Below, in pieces: positions 1 to 6,459 of a DNA stretch of 9,458 nt. Position numbers and translations under genes: made by a program. Origin of the DNA: Clostridia bacterium (GTDB lineage: Bacteria; Bacillota; Clostridia; Oscillospirales; CAG-272); NCBI GenBank assembly GCA_900763885.1, contig CAAFLY010000205.1, positions 1 through 9,458 of the forward strand, given 5' to 3'. Positions within the stretch are counted from its first letter, which is position 1, and each line of letters begins with the position of its first letter. The notes under the pieces are model-generated. The model saw nothing but the letters and a program-made list of their open reading frames with translations, was not told the origin of the DNA and ran no database searches.

Positions 1-12
1 ATTTTAATGATG

Positions 13-18
13 TATAAT
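13..18 (+). promoter_or_regulatory. Candidate -10 box upstream of mreB
   Basis: The hexamer TATAAT is a perfect match to the sigma-70/SigA -10 consensus and lies in the only AT-rich patch before mreB. The matching -35 hexamer would fall before the first base of the window, so the promoter cannot be confirmed. It would give an mRNA leader of roughly 85-90 bases. Confidence 0.4.
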
Positions 19-112
19 AGAAGATGAATATTTTTCGCTGCACCACAACGCACGACTGCCGCGTGGTTCCATTTGCCGCGCACGGGCAGGAAAGGTTCGG
101 GTAACGTACAGG

Positions 113-1123
113 ATGAGCAAGGACATCGGCATCGATCTGGGCACCGCTACGGTTCTCGTCTACGTAAAGGGACGCGGGATCGTCATCAAGGAGCCCTCGG
201 TCGTCGCTATCGATAAAAATACAGGCAAAATACTGAAATTCGGCAGGGAGGCGCAGATGATGCTGGGGCGCACTCCCGGCAACATCACGGCAATCCGTCC
301 GCTGCGGGACGGCGTCATCACGCAGTACGACATCACACAGAAAATGATCCAGCACTTTATCAAAAAATCCTGCGGCACCGTCATCTTCAAGCCGCGCGTC
401 ATCATCTGCGTGCCAAGCGGCATTACGGAGGTGGAGGAACGCGCCGTGGTGGACGCGGCTACACAGGCGGGCGCGAAACGGACCTACCTCATCGAGGAGC
501 CGGTCGCTGCCGCCATCGGTGCCGGGATCAACATCTCCGCGCCCAGAGGCCATATGGTCCTCGACATCGGCGGCGGTACGTCGGACATCGCGGTCATCTC
601 GCTCGGCGGCGTGGTCGTGTCCGAGTCGATCAAGGTCGCCGGGGACAAATTCGATGAGGCGCTCATCCGCTACGTCCGGCGGAAGCACAACGTTCTGATC
701 GGCGAACGGACCGCGGAGGAGATCAAGATCAAGATCGGCTGCGCGTGGCCCAGGGATGAGGTGCGTACCATCGACGTCAAGGGCCGCTGTCTCGTGCAGG
801 GACTGCCGCGTATGGTGCGGATCACGTCGGCGGAGATCCCGGACGCGCTGGAGGAACCGATCACGGCGATCGTCGAGGCGGTCTGCTCCGTCATCGAACG
901 GACCCCGCCGGAGCTCATCGGCGACATCCTCCACAACGGCATCGTCATGACCGGGGGCGGCTCCCTCCTCTACGGACTGGACCGTCTCATCACCTACGCC
1001 ACCGGCGTGCGCACCAGAGTCGCGGATAAGGCGGTGTCCTGCGTGGCACTGGGGACCGGACGCTCCCTTGAGATGCTCAGCCGTCTCCCGGAGGACGCGG
1101 TCAACATCTCGCGCATGGGTTAA
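113..1123 (+). CDS. mreB: MreB/Mbl family rod-shape-determining actin homologue
   Basis: Bacterial actin that polymerises on ATP into membrane-associated filaments and guides the elongation machinery for lateral cell-wall synthesis. The 336 residues match the usual family length. Visible motifs are phosphate-1 (residues 4-17, DIGIDLGTATVLVY), the IEEPVAAAIG segment with its conserved acidic pair (127-136), phosphate-2 (151-158, DIGGGTSD), and the adenosine/phosphate motif GIVMTGGGSLLYG (276-288). The usual GTANT in phosphate-1 reads GTATV here, a conservative variation. The start is fixed by homology, because the protein begins directly with the canonical M-x-K-DIGIDLGT sequence. The ribosome binding site is poor: the purine run at 88-95 is about 17 bases away, and only a short AGG abuts the ATG. 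No mreC or mreD follows; the next gene is a glycosidase, so this is probably a stand-alone mreB or mbl paralogue. MreB and Mbl cannot be separated by eye. Confidence 0.93.
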   Translation: MSKDIGIDLGTATVLVYVKGRGIVIKEPSVVAIDKNTGKILKFGREAQMMLGRTPGNITAIRPLRDGVITQYDITQKMIQHFIKKSCGTVIFKPRVIICVPSGITEVEERAVVDAATQAGAKRTYLIEEPVAAAIGAGINISAPRGHMVLDIGGGTSDIAVISLGGVVVSESIKVAGDKFDEALIRYVRRKHNVLIGERTAEEIKIKIGCAWPRDEVRTIDVKGRCLVQGLPRMVRITSAEIPDALEEPITAIVEAVCSVIERTPPELIGDILHNGIVMTGGGSLLYGLDRLITYATGVRTRVADKAVSCVALGTGRSLEMLSRLPEDAVNISRMG

Positions 1124-1273
1124 GACCGAAGAAACGCCGCTCTCAGGCGGATGGCTTGCGCGCTTCCCTGAAGCCGGGACCGGGGCAAAGCCGATCTCCC
1201 CCCGCCGCAGACCAGACAACGCGGGCGCGGGACTGGACTTTTCGACTTTTATCTACCAATTATATATACATAT

Positions 1274-1277
1274 GAGG
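1274..1277 (+). promoter_or_regulatory. RBS that selects the GH13 start
   Basis: GAGG lies only one base before the ATG at 1279 but seven bases before the in-frame ATG at 1285. Normal Shine-Dalgarno spacing therefore favours 1285, which shortens the protein by two residues. Confidence 0.5.
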
Positions 1278-1284
1278 TATGTCT

Positions 1285-3156
1285 ATGATCACAAAGCACA
1301 TGAAAACCGCGGTTATCACAGAGCTTGCCATGGAAACGCCGTGTCTGCCGCCGGAGGAGCGCGCACGGCTGTACACCATGCTTACCGATACCTTCGCTGT
1401 GGAGATCCCGGATACGCTCCCGGACGGCTGGAAGCTGCGCGTGCTTCTGCGGGACGGTTCCCCGGATGCCGACACACCGGACGCGGATTCCCCGGTCGGC
1501 GGCGCGGCGGAAAACTGGGGGGCGATCGCGGCGAAAATGGACGAAATGGCGTACACGGTGTCCGTTTCCCTGCCGATCCATGAAATCCTCGTGGAGGGCG
1601 GCTCCCTGCCGGCAATCCGCGAGGGGCTGCGCTATCTGCTCGGACGGCTCGGCACCGCTGTGGGCCCCTGCGGCGGACGGATCCCGCTCACCGTGTCCTC
1701 CTTCGCCTATGCCAAAAATTACCGGGAGAACCAGATCGACAACGCACGGATCCTGCCCGTGATCCACTCCGACCGCAATGTGGCACTGCTCTCCGCCGGA
1801 GCCGGCATGGACGGAATCACCACCCCCGATTTTCTCTCCGATATGGTCATGGCGGAGGTCCATCTCGATACAGCCGCGCACGACGGCTCCTTCGCGACCG
1901 CCGCCGCGCTGGTCGATTTCTACGCGACGACGGGTGTGAACGCGCTCTGGCTCTGTCCGATCTACAACCGCGACCGGGTCGGCAACGGCTACGGCAACCG
2001 GGGGCTCCACACCATCGATTCCGCCTACACCGGCTGCGCGGATCCCTCCGACGGCTGGAGCGTCGTGCGCCGGTTCGTCGATTACGCCCACCAGAGACAG
2101 ATCCGCGTCTTTCTCGACGTGATCTCGTGGGGCGTCATGAAGGGCTCGCCGATCTGCGCGGGTCACCCCGACTGGTTCGAGGGAGAGGCGTGGGGCGGCC
2201 GTGCCTTCAACTGGAAAAATGAGGGATTCCGCGCGTGGTTTGTCGATAAGGCGGTCGAAAACCTCCTCTATACCCACGCGGACGGCTATCGCTGCGACTG
2301 CGAGCCCAACTACGGCGGCTATGCCATCTGGGGCGAGGTGCGCCGGAGAATGTACGCTGCGGGCAGACGGATCGCCATCATCGCCGAGGACAACTGCGAC
2401 CGGAGCGGCGTGTTCGATCTGGAGCAGGACGGCGTGCTCGATTACAGCGCCAGAGACCGCGGCACCCAGTATAAAACCCCCGTCGCGCCCTATCTCTCCG
2501 GCATCGACATCGTGGACAGCGTGAAAACCGGCTACGCCATCGGCTCCACCCCGGCACAGACCGATCCCGCCACGCGCGGCACCGCCCGGTACTACACGCA
2601 CACGGTCACGAATCACGATTATCAGAGCCGTCTCGTGCGCGGCAACCGGCTCGTCATCGGCTATCAGGCGATTCTCGCCCCCTTTATCCCGATCTGGTTC
2701 TGCGGCGACGAATTCGGCATGGACGAGACGGGCGGGGTCATTTATTTCTCAAAGATCCGCTGGGAGCTGCTCGACAGGCCCGAAAACCGCATTTTCTATG
2801 AGGACGTCAAGCAGATGCTCCGCCTCCGCCGTATGTTCCCCGACATCTTCGCGTACTTCCCGGAAAACCACCGCGACGCGAACATCGAACGGATCCCGGT
2901 GACCAAGGATTCCGTACCGCAGCTCACCGGATACGCCAGACGGGGCGACGGCCGCGCGGTGCTCGTGATCCCGGCTGTGGAGGACGGCGTATATACGGCA
3001 CAGATCCCGCGCCTGTTCACAGGGCAGATCACGGTGACGGACCTCACGACGAATCAGGTCCTGTACGACGGAGACAGCGCGGCGTTCCCGGAGATGCGCG
3101 TCCCGCTTGCCAGGGAACGGATGGGCATCTATTTTATGGAAGAAAACCCACTGTGA
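1285..3156 (+). CDS. GH13 alpha-amylase family glycoside hydrolase, cytoplasmic
   Basis: Predicted retaining alpha-glucan hydrolase or transglycosidase of 623 residues. The N-terminal ~185 residues form a domain I do not recognise. A TIM barrel follows (about 185-530), then a small beta-rich C-terminal domain (about 540-623). The catalytic set is readable: nucleophile D338 with R336 in GYRCDCEP (region II), acid/base E368 in IIAEDN (region III), and H444-D445 in TNHD (region IV). Upstream of the nucleophile, FNWKNEGFRAWFVDKA resembles the usual GH13 lead-in to region II. Region I keeps its Asp (D278, DVISWG) but lacks the usual NH pair, so the subfamily is unusual and the substrate cannot be named. 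There is no signal peptide, so it should act in the cytoplasm. The 155-base gap after mreB contains no well-formed promoter or terminator. The gene ends 49 bases before the first SBP gene, suggesting co-transcription and processing of an imported oligosaccharide. Confidence 0.85.
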   Translation: MITKHMKTAVITELAMETPCLPPEERARLYTMLTDTFAVEIPDTLPDGWKLRVLLRDGSPDADTPDADSPVGGAAENWGAIAAKMDEMAYTVSVSLPIHEILVEGGSLPAIREGLRYLLGRLGTAVGPCGGRIPLTVSSFAYAKNYRENQIDNARILPVIHSDRNVALLSAGAGMDGITTPDFLSDMVMAEVHLDTAAHDGSFATAAALVDFYATTGVNALWLCPIYNRDRVGNGYGNRGLHTIDSAYTGCADPSDGWSVVRRFVDYAHQRQIRVFLDVISWGVMKGSPICAGHPDWFEGEAWGGRAFNWKNEGFRAWFVDKAVENLLYTHADGYRCDCEPNYGGYAIWGEVRRRMYAAGRRIAIIAEDNCDRSGVFDLEQDGVLDYSARDRGTQYKTPVAPYLSGIDIVDSVKTGYAIGSTPAQTDPATRGTARYYTHTVTNHDYQSRLVRGNRLVIGYQAILAPFIPIWFCGDEFGMDETGGVIYFSKIRWELLDRPENRIFYEDVKQMLRLRRMFPDIFAYFPENHRDANIERIPVTKDSVPQLTGYARRGDGRAVLVIPAVEDGVYTAQIPRLFTGQITVTDLTTNQVLYDGDSAAFPEMRVPLARERMGIYFMEENPL

Positions 3157-3190
3157 GACTCTGTCCCACATGGAATATAAACCAAGCAAC

Positions 3191-3197
3191 AGAAAGG
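3191..3197 (+). promoter_or_regulatory. RBS of SBP gene 1
   Basis: AGAAAGG lies eight bases before the ATG at 3206. An in-frame ATG exists at 3107, but it overlaps the GH13 gene and would bury the signal peptide behind 33 polar residues. This site therefore sets the start at 3206. The surrounding bases (caacagaaagg) match those in front of SBP genes 2 and 3. Confidence 0.8.
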
Positions 3198-3205
3198 CAA
3201 CCCAA

Positions 3206-4690
3206 ATGAAAAAGCGAACCCAAAAGCTCACCACCATTTTGCTCCTCATCGCCATGCTCCTCCCGCTCGCGTCCTGCGGAAACGGAGGAGATACCCCGGA
3301 AACCGGCCGTGTCAACGCGGAATCCACCCCCGCCGCGGATACCGCCGATACGGATGGCGAGACGGAAACGACACGCGCCGACTACCCGGACGGTCTGCCG
3401 GAGATGGATTTCGGCGGAAAAACCTACACCGTGCTCGGCGAGGGAATGTCCGTATTCTTCCACGCCGATGAGATGAACGGCGAGGCGCTGAACGACGCGC
3501 TCTACAACCGCGACGTCAAGGTCGGCGACCGCTTCAACGCCAAGATCGCGCTGTCGGAAACCGCGGACGCGCAGACCACCATCGACACGGCAAAGGCCTC
3601 GGTGCAGGCGGGTGAGGACGAATACACCGCCGTTGTGTCCTACGTCATCTATATGGGCATGGCGGTCACGAACAACATCTTCCAGCCGATCAGCGACCTG
3701 CCGTACATCGATCTCCGGCAGCCGTGGTGGTCCGCGAGCAACCTGACCGACCTGACCTACCGCGGCAAGACCTTCCTCGCGATGGGCGACTTCGATATGT
3801 CCGGTCTCTCGCAGACGAAATGTATGTTCTACAACAAGGATCTCTCGGAATCCTATGGGCTGCCGAATATCTACGACACGGTGCGCGCCGGACAGTGGAC
3901 AAAGGACAAGGTGAACGAGCTGTGTGAAGGCACCTACGTGGACGTCAACGGCGACGGACAGAAGGACAACGGCGACCAGTACGGCTTTGCCGTGGACTCC
4001 AAGGGCGACTTCAACGGTCTGCTCTGGGCGTTCGGCAAGCGGCTCTTTGAACAGCAGTCCGACGGCACCTACAAGGACGTGTACTACGACGAAAAGCTCG
4101 TCTCCATCGTGGAATGGTGCTACGACATCAAGAACAACCACGATTACACCTGGACCGACGGTGAATGGAACACCGGCTACAACGCGTTCATGCTGGAAAA
4201 GACCCTCATCGCCAACGGCTATGTCTCCATGACGCAGTGGGGTATGCGCGATCTCGAGACCGATTACGCGATCCTGCCCTGCCCGAAATGGGACGAGGCA
4301 CAGCAGAATTATTACACCTACGTCGAGGGCTCGCACTCCATCGCGGGCGTGCTGACCACCGCGCAGGACAAGGAATTTGTCGGCTGCATGATGGAGGCCC
4401 TGAACGCGGAATCGTGGAGAACGGTCCGTCCGGCGTACTACGACAGCTGTCTCAAGTATAAGGGCGCGCGCGACGAGGATTCCGTGGAAATGCTCGACAT
4501 CCTCATGGACGGCCGTCTCTTCGACTTCGGCTACGTCTACGGCGGCTGGGGCGCGGCGTTCTGGCTCCAGTACTGCATCAACGACGAGAACTCCACGGAC
4601 ATCACCTCCTACTACGAAAAGAAGAAGGTGGAGTGGAACAGCTACATGGACAAGGTATTCGCCGCCTTTGACGAATTCACGCAGGGTTAA
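3206..4690 (+). CDS. ABC-type extracellular solute-binding lipoprotein 1
   Basis: Substrate receptor of an ABC importer, anchored to the outer face of the membrane by a lipidated cysteine. The 494-residue precursor has a basic n-region (KKR), a Leu/Ile-rich core and a lipobox LASC with the lipidated Cys at 24. A flexible linker rich in Thr, Asp, Glu and Ala runs from about 25 to 57. The two-lobed binding domain opens at DYPDGLPEMDFGGKTYTVLG and carries family hallmarks: ALNDALYNRDVKVGDRFN, the LPYIDLRQPWW motif (166-175), FYNKDL, VRAGQWTKD and the loop DVNGDGQKDNGD (246-257). These fit a large, mostly carbohydrate-linked SBP group common in Firmicutes; the ligand itself cannot be read. It lies 49 bases after the GH13 gene and heads a three-gene array, without the hairpin leader that precedes genes 2 and 3. 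No permease or ATPase gene is in the window. Its middle and 3' end are near-identical in DNA to gene 2. Confidence 0.9.
   Translation: MKKRTQKLTTILLLIAMLLPLASCGNGGDTPETGRVNAESTPAADTADTDGETETTRADYPDGLPEMDFGGKTYTVLGEGMSVFFHADEMNGEALNDALYNRDVKVGDRFNAKIALSETADAQTTIDTAKASVQAGEDEYTAVVSYVIYMGMAVTNNIFQPISDLPYIDLRQPWWSASNLTDLTYRGKTFLAMGDFDMSGLSQTKCMFYNKDLSESYGLPNIYDTVRAGQWTKDKVNELCEGTYVDVNGDGQKDNGDQYGFAVDSKGDFNGLLWAFGKRLFEQQSDGTYKDVYYDEKLVSIVEWCYDIKNNHDYTWTDGEWNTGYNAFMLEKTLIANGYVSMTQWGMRDLETDYAILPCPKWDEAQQNYYTYVEGSHSIAGVLTTAQDKEFVGCMMEALNAESWRTVRPAYYDSCLKYKGARDEDSVEMLDILMDGRLFDFGYVYGGWGAAFWLQYCINDENSTDITSYYEKKKVEWNSYMDKVFAAFDEFTQG
3974..4151 (+). repeat. Shared central block, copy in SBP gene 1
   Basis: Aligned without gaps to 5609-5786 in SBP gene 2, this 178-base block differs at only six positions by hand count, and synonymous sites match too. 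It encodes the stretch from DQYGFAVDSKGD through DIKNNHDYT. Sequence just upstream (for example 3784-3880) is much more diverged, so the identity is locally confined. Confidence 0.8.
4547..4690 (+). repeat. Shared 3'-terminal block, copy in SBP gene 1
   Basis: The last 144 bases of SBP gene 1, including the stop codon, align without gaps to 6182-6325 in gene 2 with three mismatches by hand count. The similarity falls off after the stop codon, because the following dozen bases differ. Confidence 0.8.
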
Positions 4691-4720
4691 GCACGCGGGA
4701 AATGCAAATGCGCACGCGCT

Positions 4721-4754
4721 CCGGGGGCAAACCTGAAAAATTGGCTGCCCCCGG
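4721..4754 (+). promoter_or_regulatory. GC-rich intergenic hairpin before SBP gene 2
   Basis: CCGGGGGCA (4721-4729) pairs perfectly with TGCCCCCGG (4746-4754), leaving a 16-base A-rich loop. No T tract follows, so it does not look like a rho-independent terminator. A stem of this kind between co-transcribed genes could block 3' exonucleases and adjust the mRNA levels of individual cistrons, as known for the hairpins in malE-malF mRNA, or it could act as an attenuator. It lies about 85 bases upstream of the start codon. Confidence 0.55.
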
Positions 4755-4820
4755 TCTGCCCCGCGTCCGGATCACACAGCGCACACCTCAATATTTTACA
4801 CAATTTACCAAATCAACAAC

Positions 4821-4829
4821 AGAAAGGGG
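4821..4829 (+). promoter_or_regulatory. RBS of SBP gene 2
   Basis: AGAAAGGGG lies eight bases before the ATG at 4838. It is slightly stronger than the AGAAAGG of gene 1 and identical to that of gene 3. Confidence 0.8.
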
Positions 4830-4837
4830 CAATCCAA

Positions 4838-6325
4838 ATGAAAAAGCGAACCCAAAAGCTCACCACACTCCTTTTGCTCATCGCCATGCTTCTCCCGCTC
4901 GCGTCCTGCGGAAACGGCGGAGATACCCCGGAGACCGACCGTGTCAGCGCGGAATCGGAAAACAACGGCGCCGCGACCGATACGGACGGCGAAACGGAGA
5001 CGACGCGGCTTGACTACCCGGACGGACTGCCGGAGAAGGATTTCGGCGGTGCTGCCTACACGGTGTTCGGCGATGAGGGAATGCACGGTCTCTACTTTTG
5101 GGAGGAGATGACGGGCGATGCGCTGGATGACGCGCTTTACACCAGAGACAGACGCGTGGAGGATCGCTTCAACACGAAGGTGGTCTTTACCTCCGCGCCC
5201 GGCGCCAAGGATGTTATGGACGCGGCAAAGGCATCGGTTCAGGCAGGCACGGACGACTATTCCGCGGTCCTCACCCACGTGATCCTGATGGGCATGGCGG
5301 TCACGAACAACATCTTCCTGCCGATCAGCGATCTGCCGTATATCAATCTCACACAGCCGTGGTGGGCGCCGAGCAACCTGACCGACCTCACCTATCGCGG
5401 CAAAACGGTGCTTGCCATGGGCGACTACGATATGTCCGGTATCTCCCAGACGCAGTGCCTCTTTTACAACAAAAATCTCGCCGAGACCTACGATCTGCCG
5501 AACATTTACGATACGGTACGCGCCGGCAAGTGGACGAAGGATACGCTCAATCAGCTGTGCGAGGGTACGTATGTCGATGTGAACGGCAACGGCGCAAGAG
5601 ACGAGGAGGACCAGTACGGCTTTGCCGTGGACTCCAAGGGCGACTTCAACGGCTATCTCTGGGCATTCGGCAAGCGGCTCTTTGAACAGCAGTCCGACGG
5701 CACCTACAAGGACGTGTATTACGACGAAAAGCTCGTCTCCATCGTGGAATGGTGCTACGACATCAAGAACAACCACGATTACACCTTCACGGACGGCGAA
5801 TGGCACACCGGCTACCGTCAGTTCCTGAAGGACAAGACCCTCATCGCAAACGGCTACGTCGCCAAAACACAGTGGGATATGCGGCAAATGGAATCCGATT
5901 ACGCGATCCTGCCGCTGCCGAAGTGGGACGAAGCACAGAAGGATTATTACACCTACGTCGAGGGCTCTCACTCCATCGCGGGCGTGCTGACGACGGTACA
6001 GGACAAGGATATGGTCGGCTTCGTCATGGAAGCACTGAACGCCGAGAGCTGGAAAACAGTCCGTCCGACCTATTATGACAGCTGTCTCAAGTACAAGGGA
6101 GCGCGTGACGAGGATTCCATCGAAATTCTCGACATCCTCATGGACGGACGCCGCTTTGACTTCGGTTACGTCTACGGCGGTTGGGGCGCGGCGTTCTGGT
6201 TCCAGTACTGCATCAACGACGAGAACTCCACGGACATCACCTCCTACTATGAAAAGAAGAAGGTGGAATGGAACAGCTACATGGACAAGGTATTCGCCGC
6301 CTTTGACGAATTCACGCAGGGTTAA
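4838..6325 (+). CDS. ABC-type extracellular solute-binding lipoprotein 2
   Basis: Second paralogue in the array, 495 residues. The signal peptide is the same as in genes 1 and 3 (I11 of gene 1 is Leu here), with lipobox LASC and lipidated Cys24, so the mature protein should be a membrane-anchored receptor for an ABC importer. The linker (about 25-57) is rich in Asn, Asp, Glu and Thr. Domain landmarks follow the same order as gene 1: DYPDGLPEKDFGGAAYTV, ALDDALYTRDRRVEDRFN, LPYINLTQPWW, FYNKNL, VRAGKWTKD, and the metal-binding-like loop at 247-258, which reads DVNGNGARDEED, so position 5 is Asn rather than Asp. The N-terminal lobe region around residues 75-125 differs most from gene 1. The DNA is a mosaic: its 5' ~220 coding bases track gene 3 while its central and last parts track gene 1. 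The ligand is unknown; divergence in the N-terminal lobe would allow a different specificity from its neighbours. Confidence 0.9.
   Translation: MKKRTQKLTTLLLLIAMLLPLASCGNGGDTPETDRVSAESENNGAATDTDGETETTRLDYPDGLPEKDFGGAAYTVFGDEGMHGLYFWEEMTGDALDDALYTRDRRVEDRFNTKVVFTSAPGAKDVMDAAKASVQAGTDDYSAVLTHVILMGMAVTNNIFLPISDLPYINLTQPWWAPSNLTDLTYRGKTVLAMGDYDMSGISQTQCLFYNKNLAETYDLPNIYDTVRAGKWTKDTLNQLCEGTYVDVNGNGARDEEDQYGFAVDSKGDFNGYLWAFGKRLFEQQSDGTYKDVYYDEKLVSIVEWCYDIKNNHDYTFTDGEWHTGYRQFLKDKTLIANGYVAKTQWDMRQMESDYAILPLPKWDEAQKDYYTYVEGSHSIAGVLTTVQDKDMVGFVMEALNAESWKTVRPTYYDSCLKYKGARDEDSIEILDILMDGRRFDFGYVYGGWGAAFWFQYCINDENSTDITSYYEKKKVEWNSYMDKVFAAFDEFTQG
5609..5786 (+). repeat. Shared central block, copy in SBP gene 2
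   Basis: Partner of 3974-4151 in SBP gene 1: six differences in 178 aligned bases by hand count, two of which are the single-base synonymous changes at 5665 and 5719. SBP gene 3 keeps only parts of this block, for example the codons for DEKLVSIVEW. Confidence 0.8.
6182..6325 (+). repeat. Shared 3'-terminal block, copy in SBP gene 2
   Basis: Partner of 4547-4690, with three mismatches by hand count: one Leu/Phe change plus synonymous changes in a Tyr and a Glu codon. SBP gene 3 is clearly diverged over the matching region (LNDNKSKDITSYVEKNKSKW). Confidence 0.8.
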
Positions 6326-6343
6326 AAACGCAAATGCGCGCTC

Positions 6344-6375
6344 CGGGGGCGAACCTGAAAAATTGGCTGCCCCCG
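6344..6375 (+). promoter_or_regulatory. GC-rich intergenic hairpin before SBP gene 3
   Basis: CGGGGGC (6344-6350) pairs with GCCCCCG (6369-6375). Relative to the first copy, the innermost A-T pair has become a G-T wobble (6351 with 6368), and the outermost pair is lost because 6376 is A. The seven-pair core is unchanged. No T tract follows, so the same reading applies as for the hairpin at 4721-4754. Confidence 0.55.
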
Positions 6376-6442
6376 ATCTGCCCCGCGTCCGGACCACACA
6401 GCGCACACCTCAATATTTTACACAATTTACCAAATCAACAAC

Positions 6443-6451
6443 AGAAAGGGG
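6443..6451 (+). promoter_or_regulatory. RBS of SBP gene 3
   Basis: AGAAAGGGG lies eight bases before the ATG at 6460. This favours 6460 over the in-frame ATG at 6334, which would translate the hairpin leader and put 42 residues ahead of the signal peptide. Confidence 0.8.
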
Positions 6452-6459
6452 CAATCCAA

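Larger units (their letters stand above)
4704..5056 (+). repeat. Leader plus signal-peptide direct repeat, copy A
   Basis: A 353-base block comprising most of the intergenic region, the RBS, and the first ~73 codons of SBP gene 2. It is repeated at 6330-6678 in front of and inside SBP gene 3. By hand count there are about 16 substitutions plus one 4-base indel (extra acgc in copy A near 4713), so identity is about 95%. Similarity ends abruptly at the start of the binding domain. Confidence 0.88.

Noticed and set aside
1162..1174. Small stem GCTTC/GAAGC after mreB as a terminator
   Set aside because: Only five pairs with a 3-base loop and no T tract; too weak to call.
1234..1268. Possible promoter for the GH13 gene (TGGACT or TTCGAC with TATATA)
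   Set aside because: The -10-like TATATA repeats at 1261-1268 would start transcription at or after the RBS at 1274-1277, and the -35 matches are poor.
1249..2616. 455-codon open frame on the - strand
   Set aside because: It is antisense to the GH13 gene, whose catalytic motifs are clear. The product is a low-complexity Arg/Gly/Ala/Val-rich sequence with no recognisable motif; long antisense frames are expected at this GC content.
3107..3205. Extended start for SBP gene 1
   Set aside because: It overlaps the GH13 gene and places 33 polar residues before the signal peptide. The RBS at 3191-3197 supports 3206.
4702..5013. 103-codon + strand frame across the SBP gene 2 start
   Set aside because: It overlaps the signal-peptide region in another frame and gives a basic, motif-free product. 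Its near-copy downstream of gene 2 exists only because the DNA block is repeated.
4805..6406. 533-codon open frame on the - strand
   Set aside because: It lies opposite SBP gene 2. The similar - strand frames opposite SBP genes 1 and 3 repeat the same peptide patterns only because the sense genes are paralogous.
6334..6459. Extended start for SBP gene 3
   Set aside because: It would translate the hairpin leader. The equivalent leader before gene 2 is not in an open frame with its gene because of the 4-base indel and other differences, and the RBS points to 6460.
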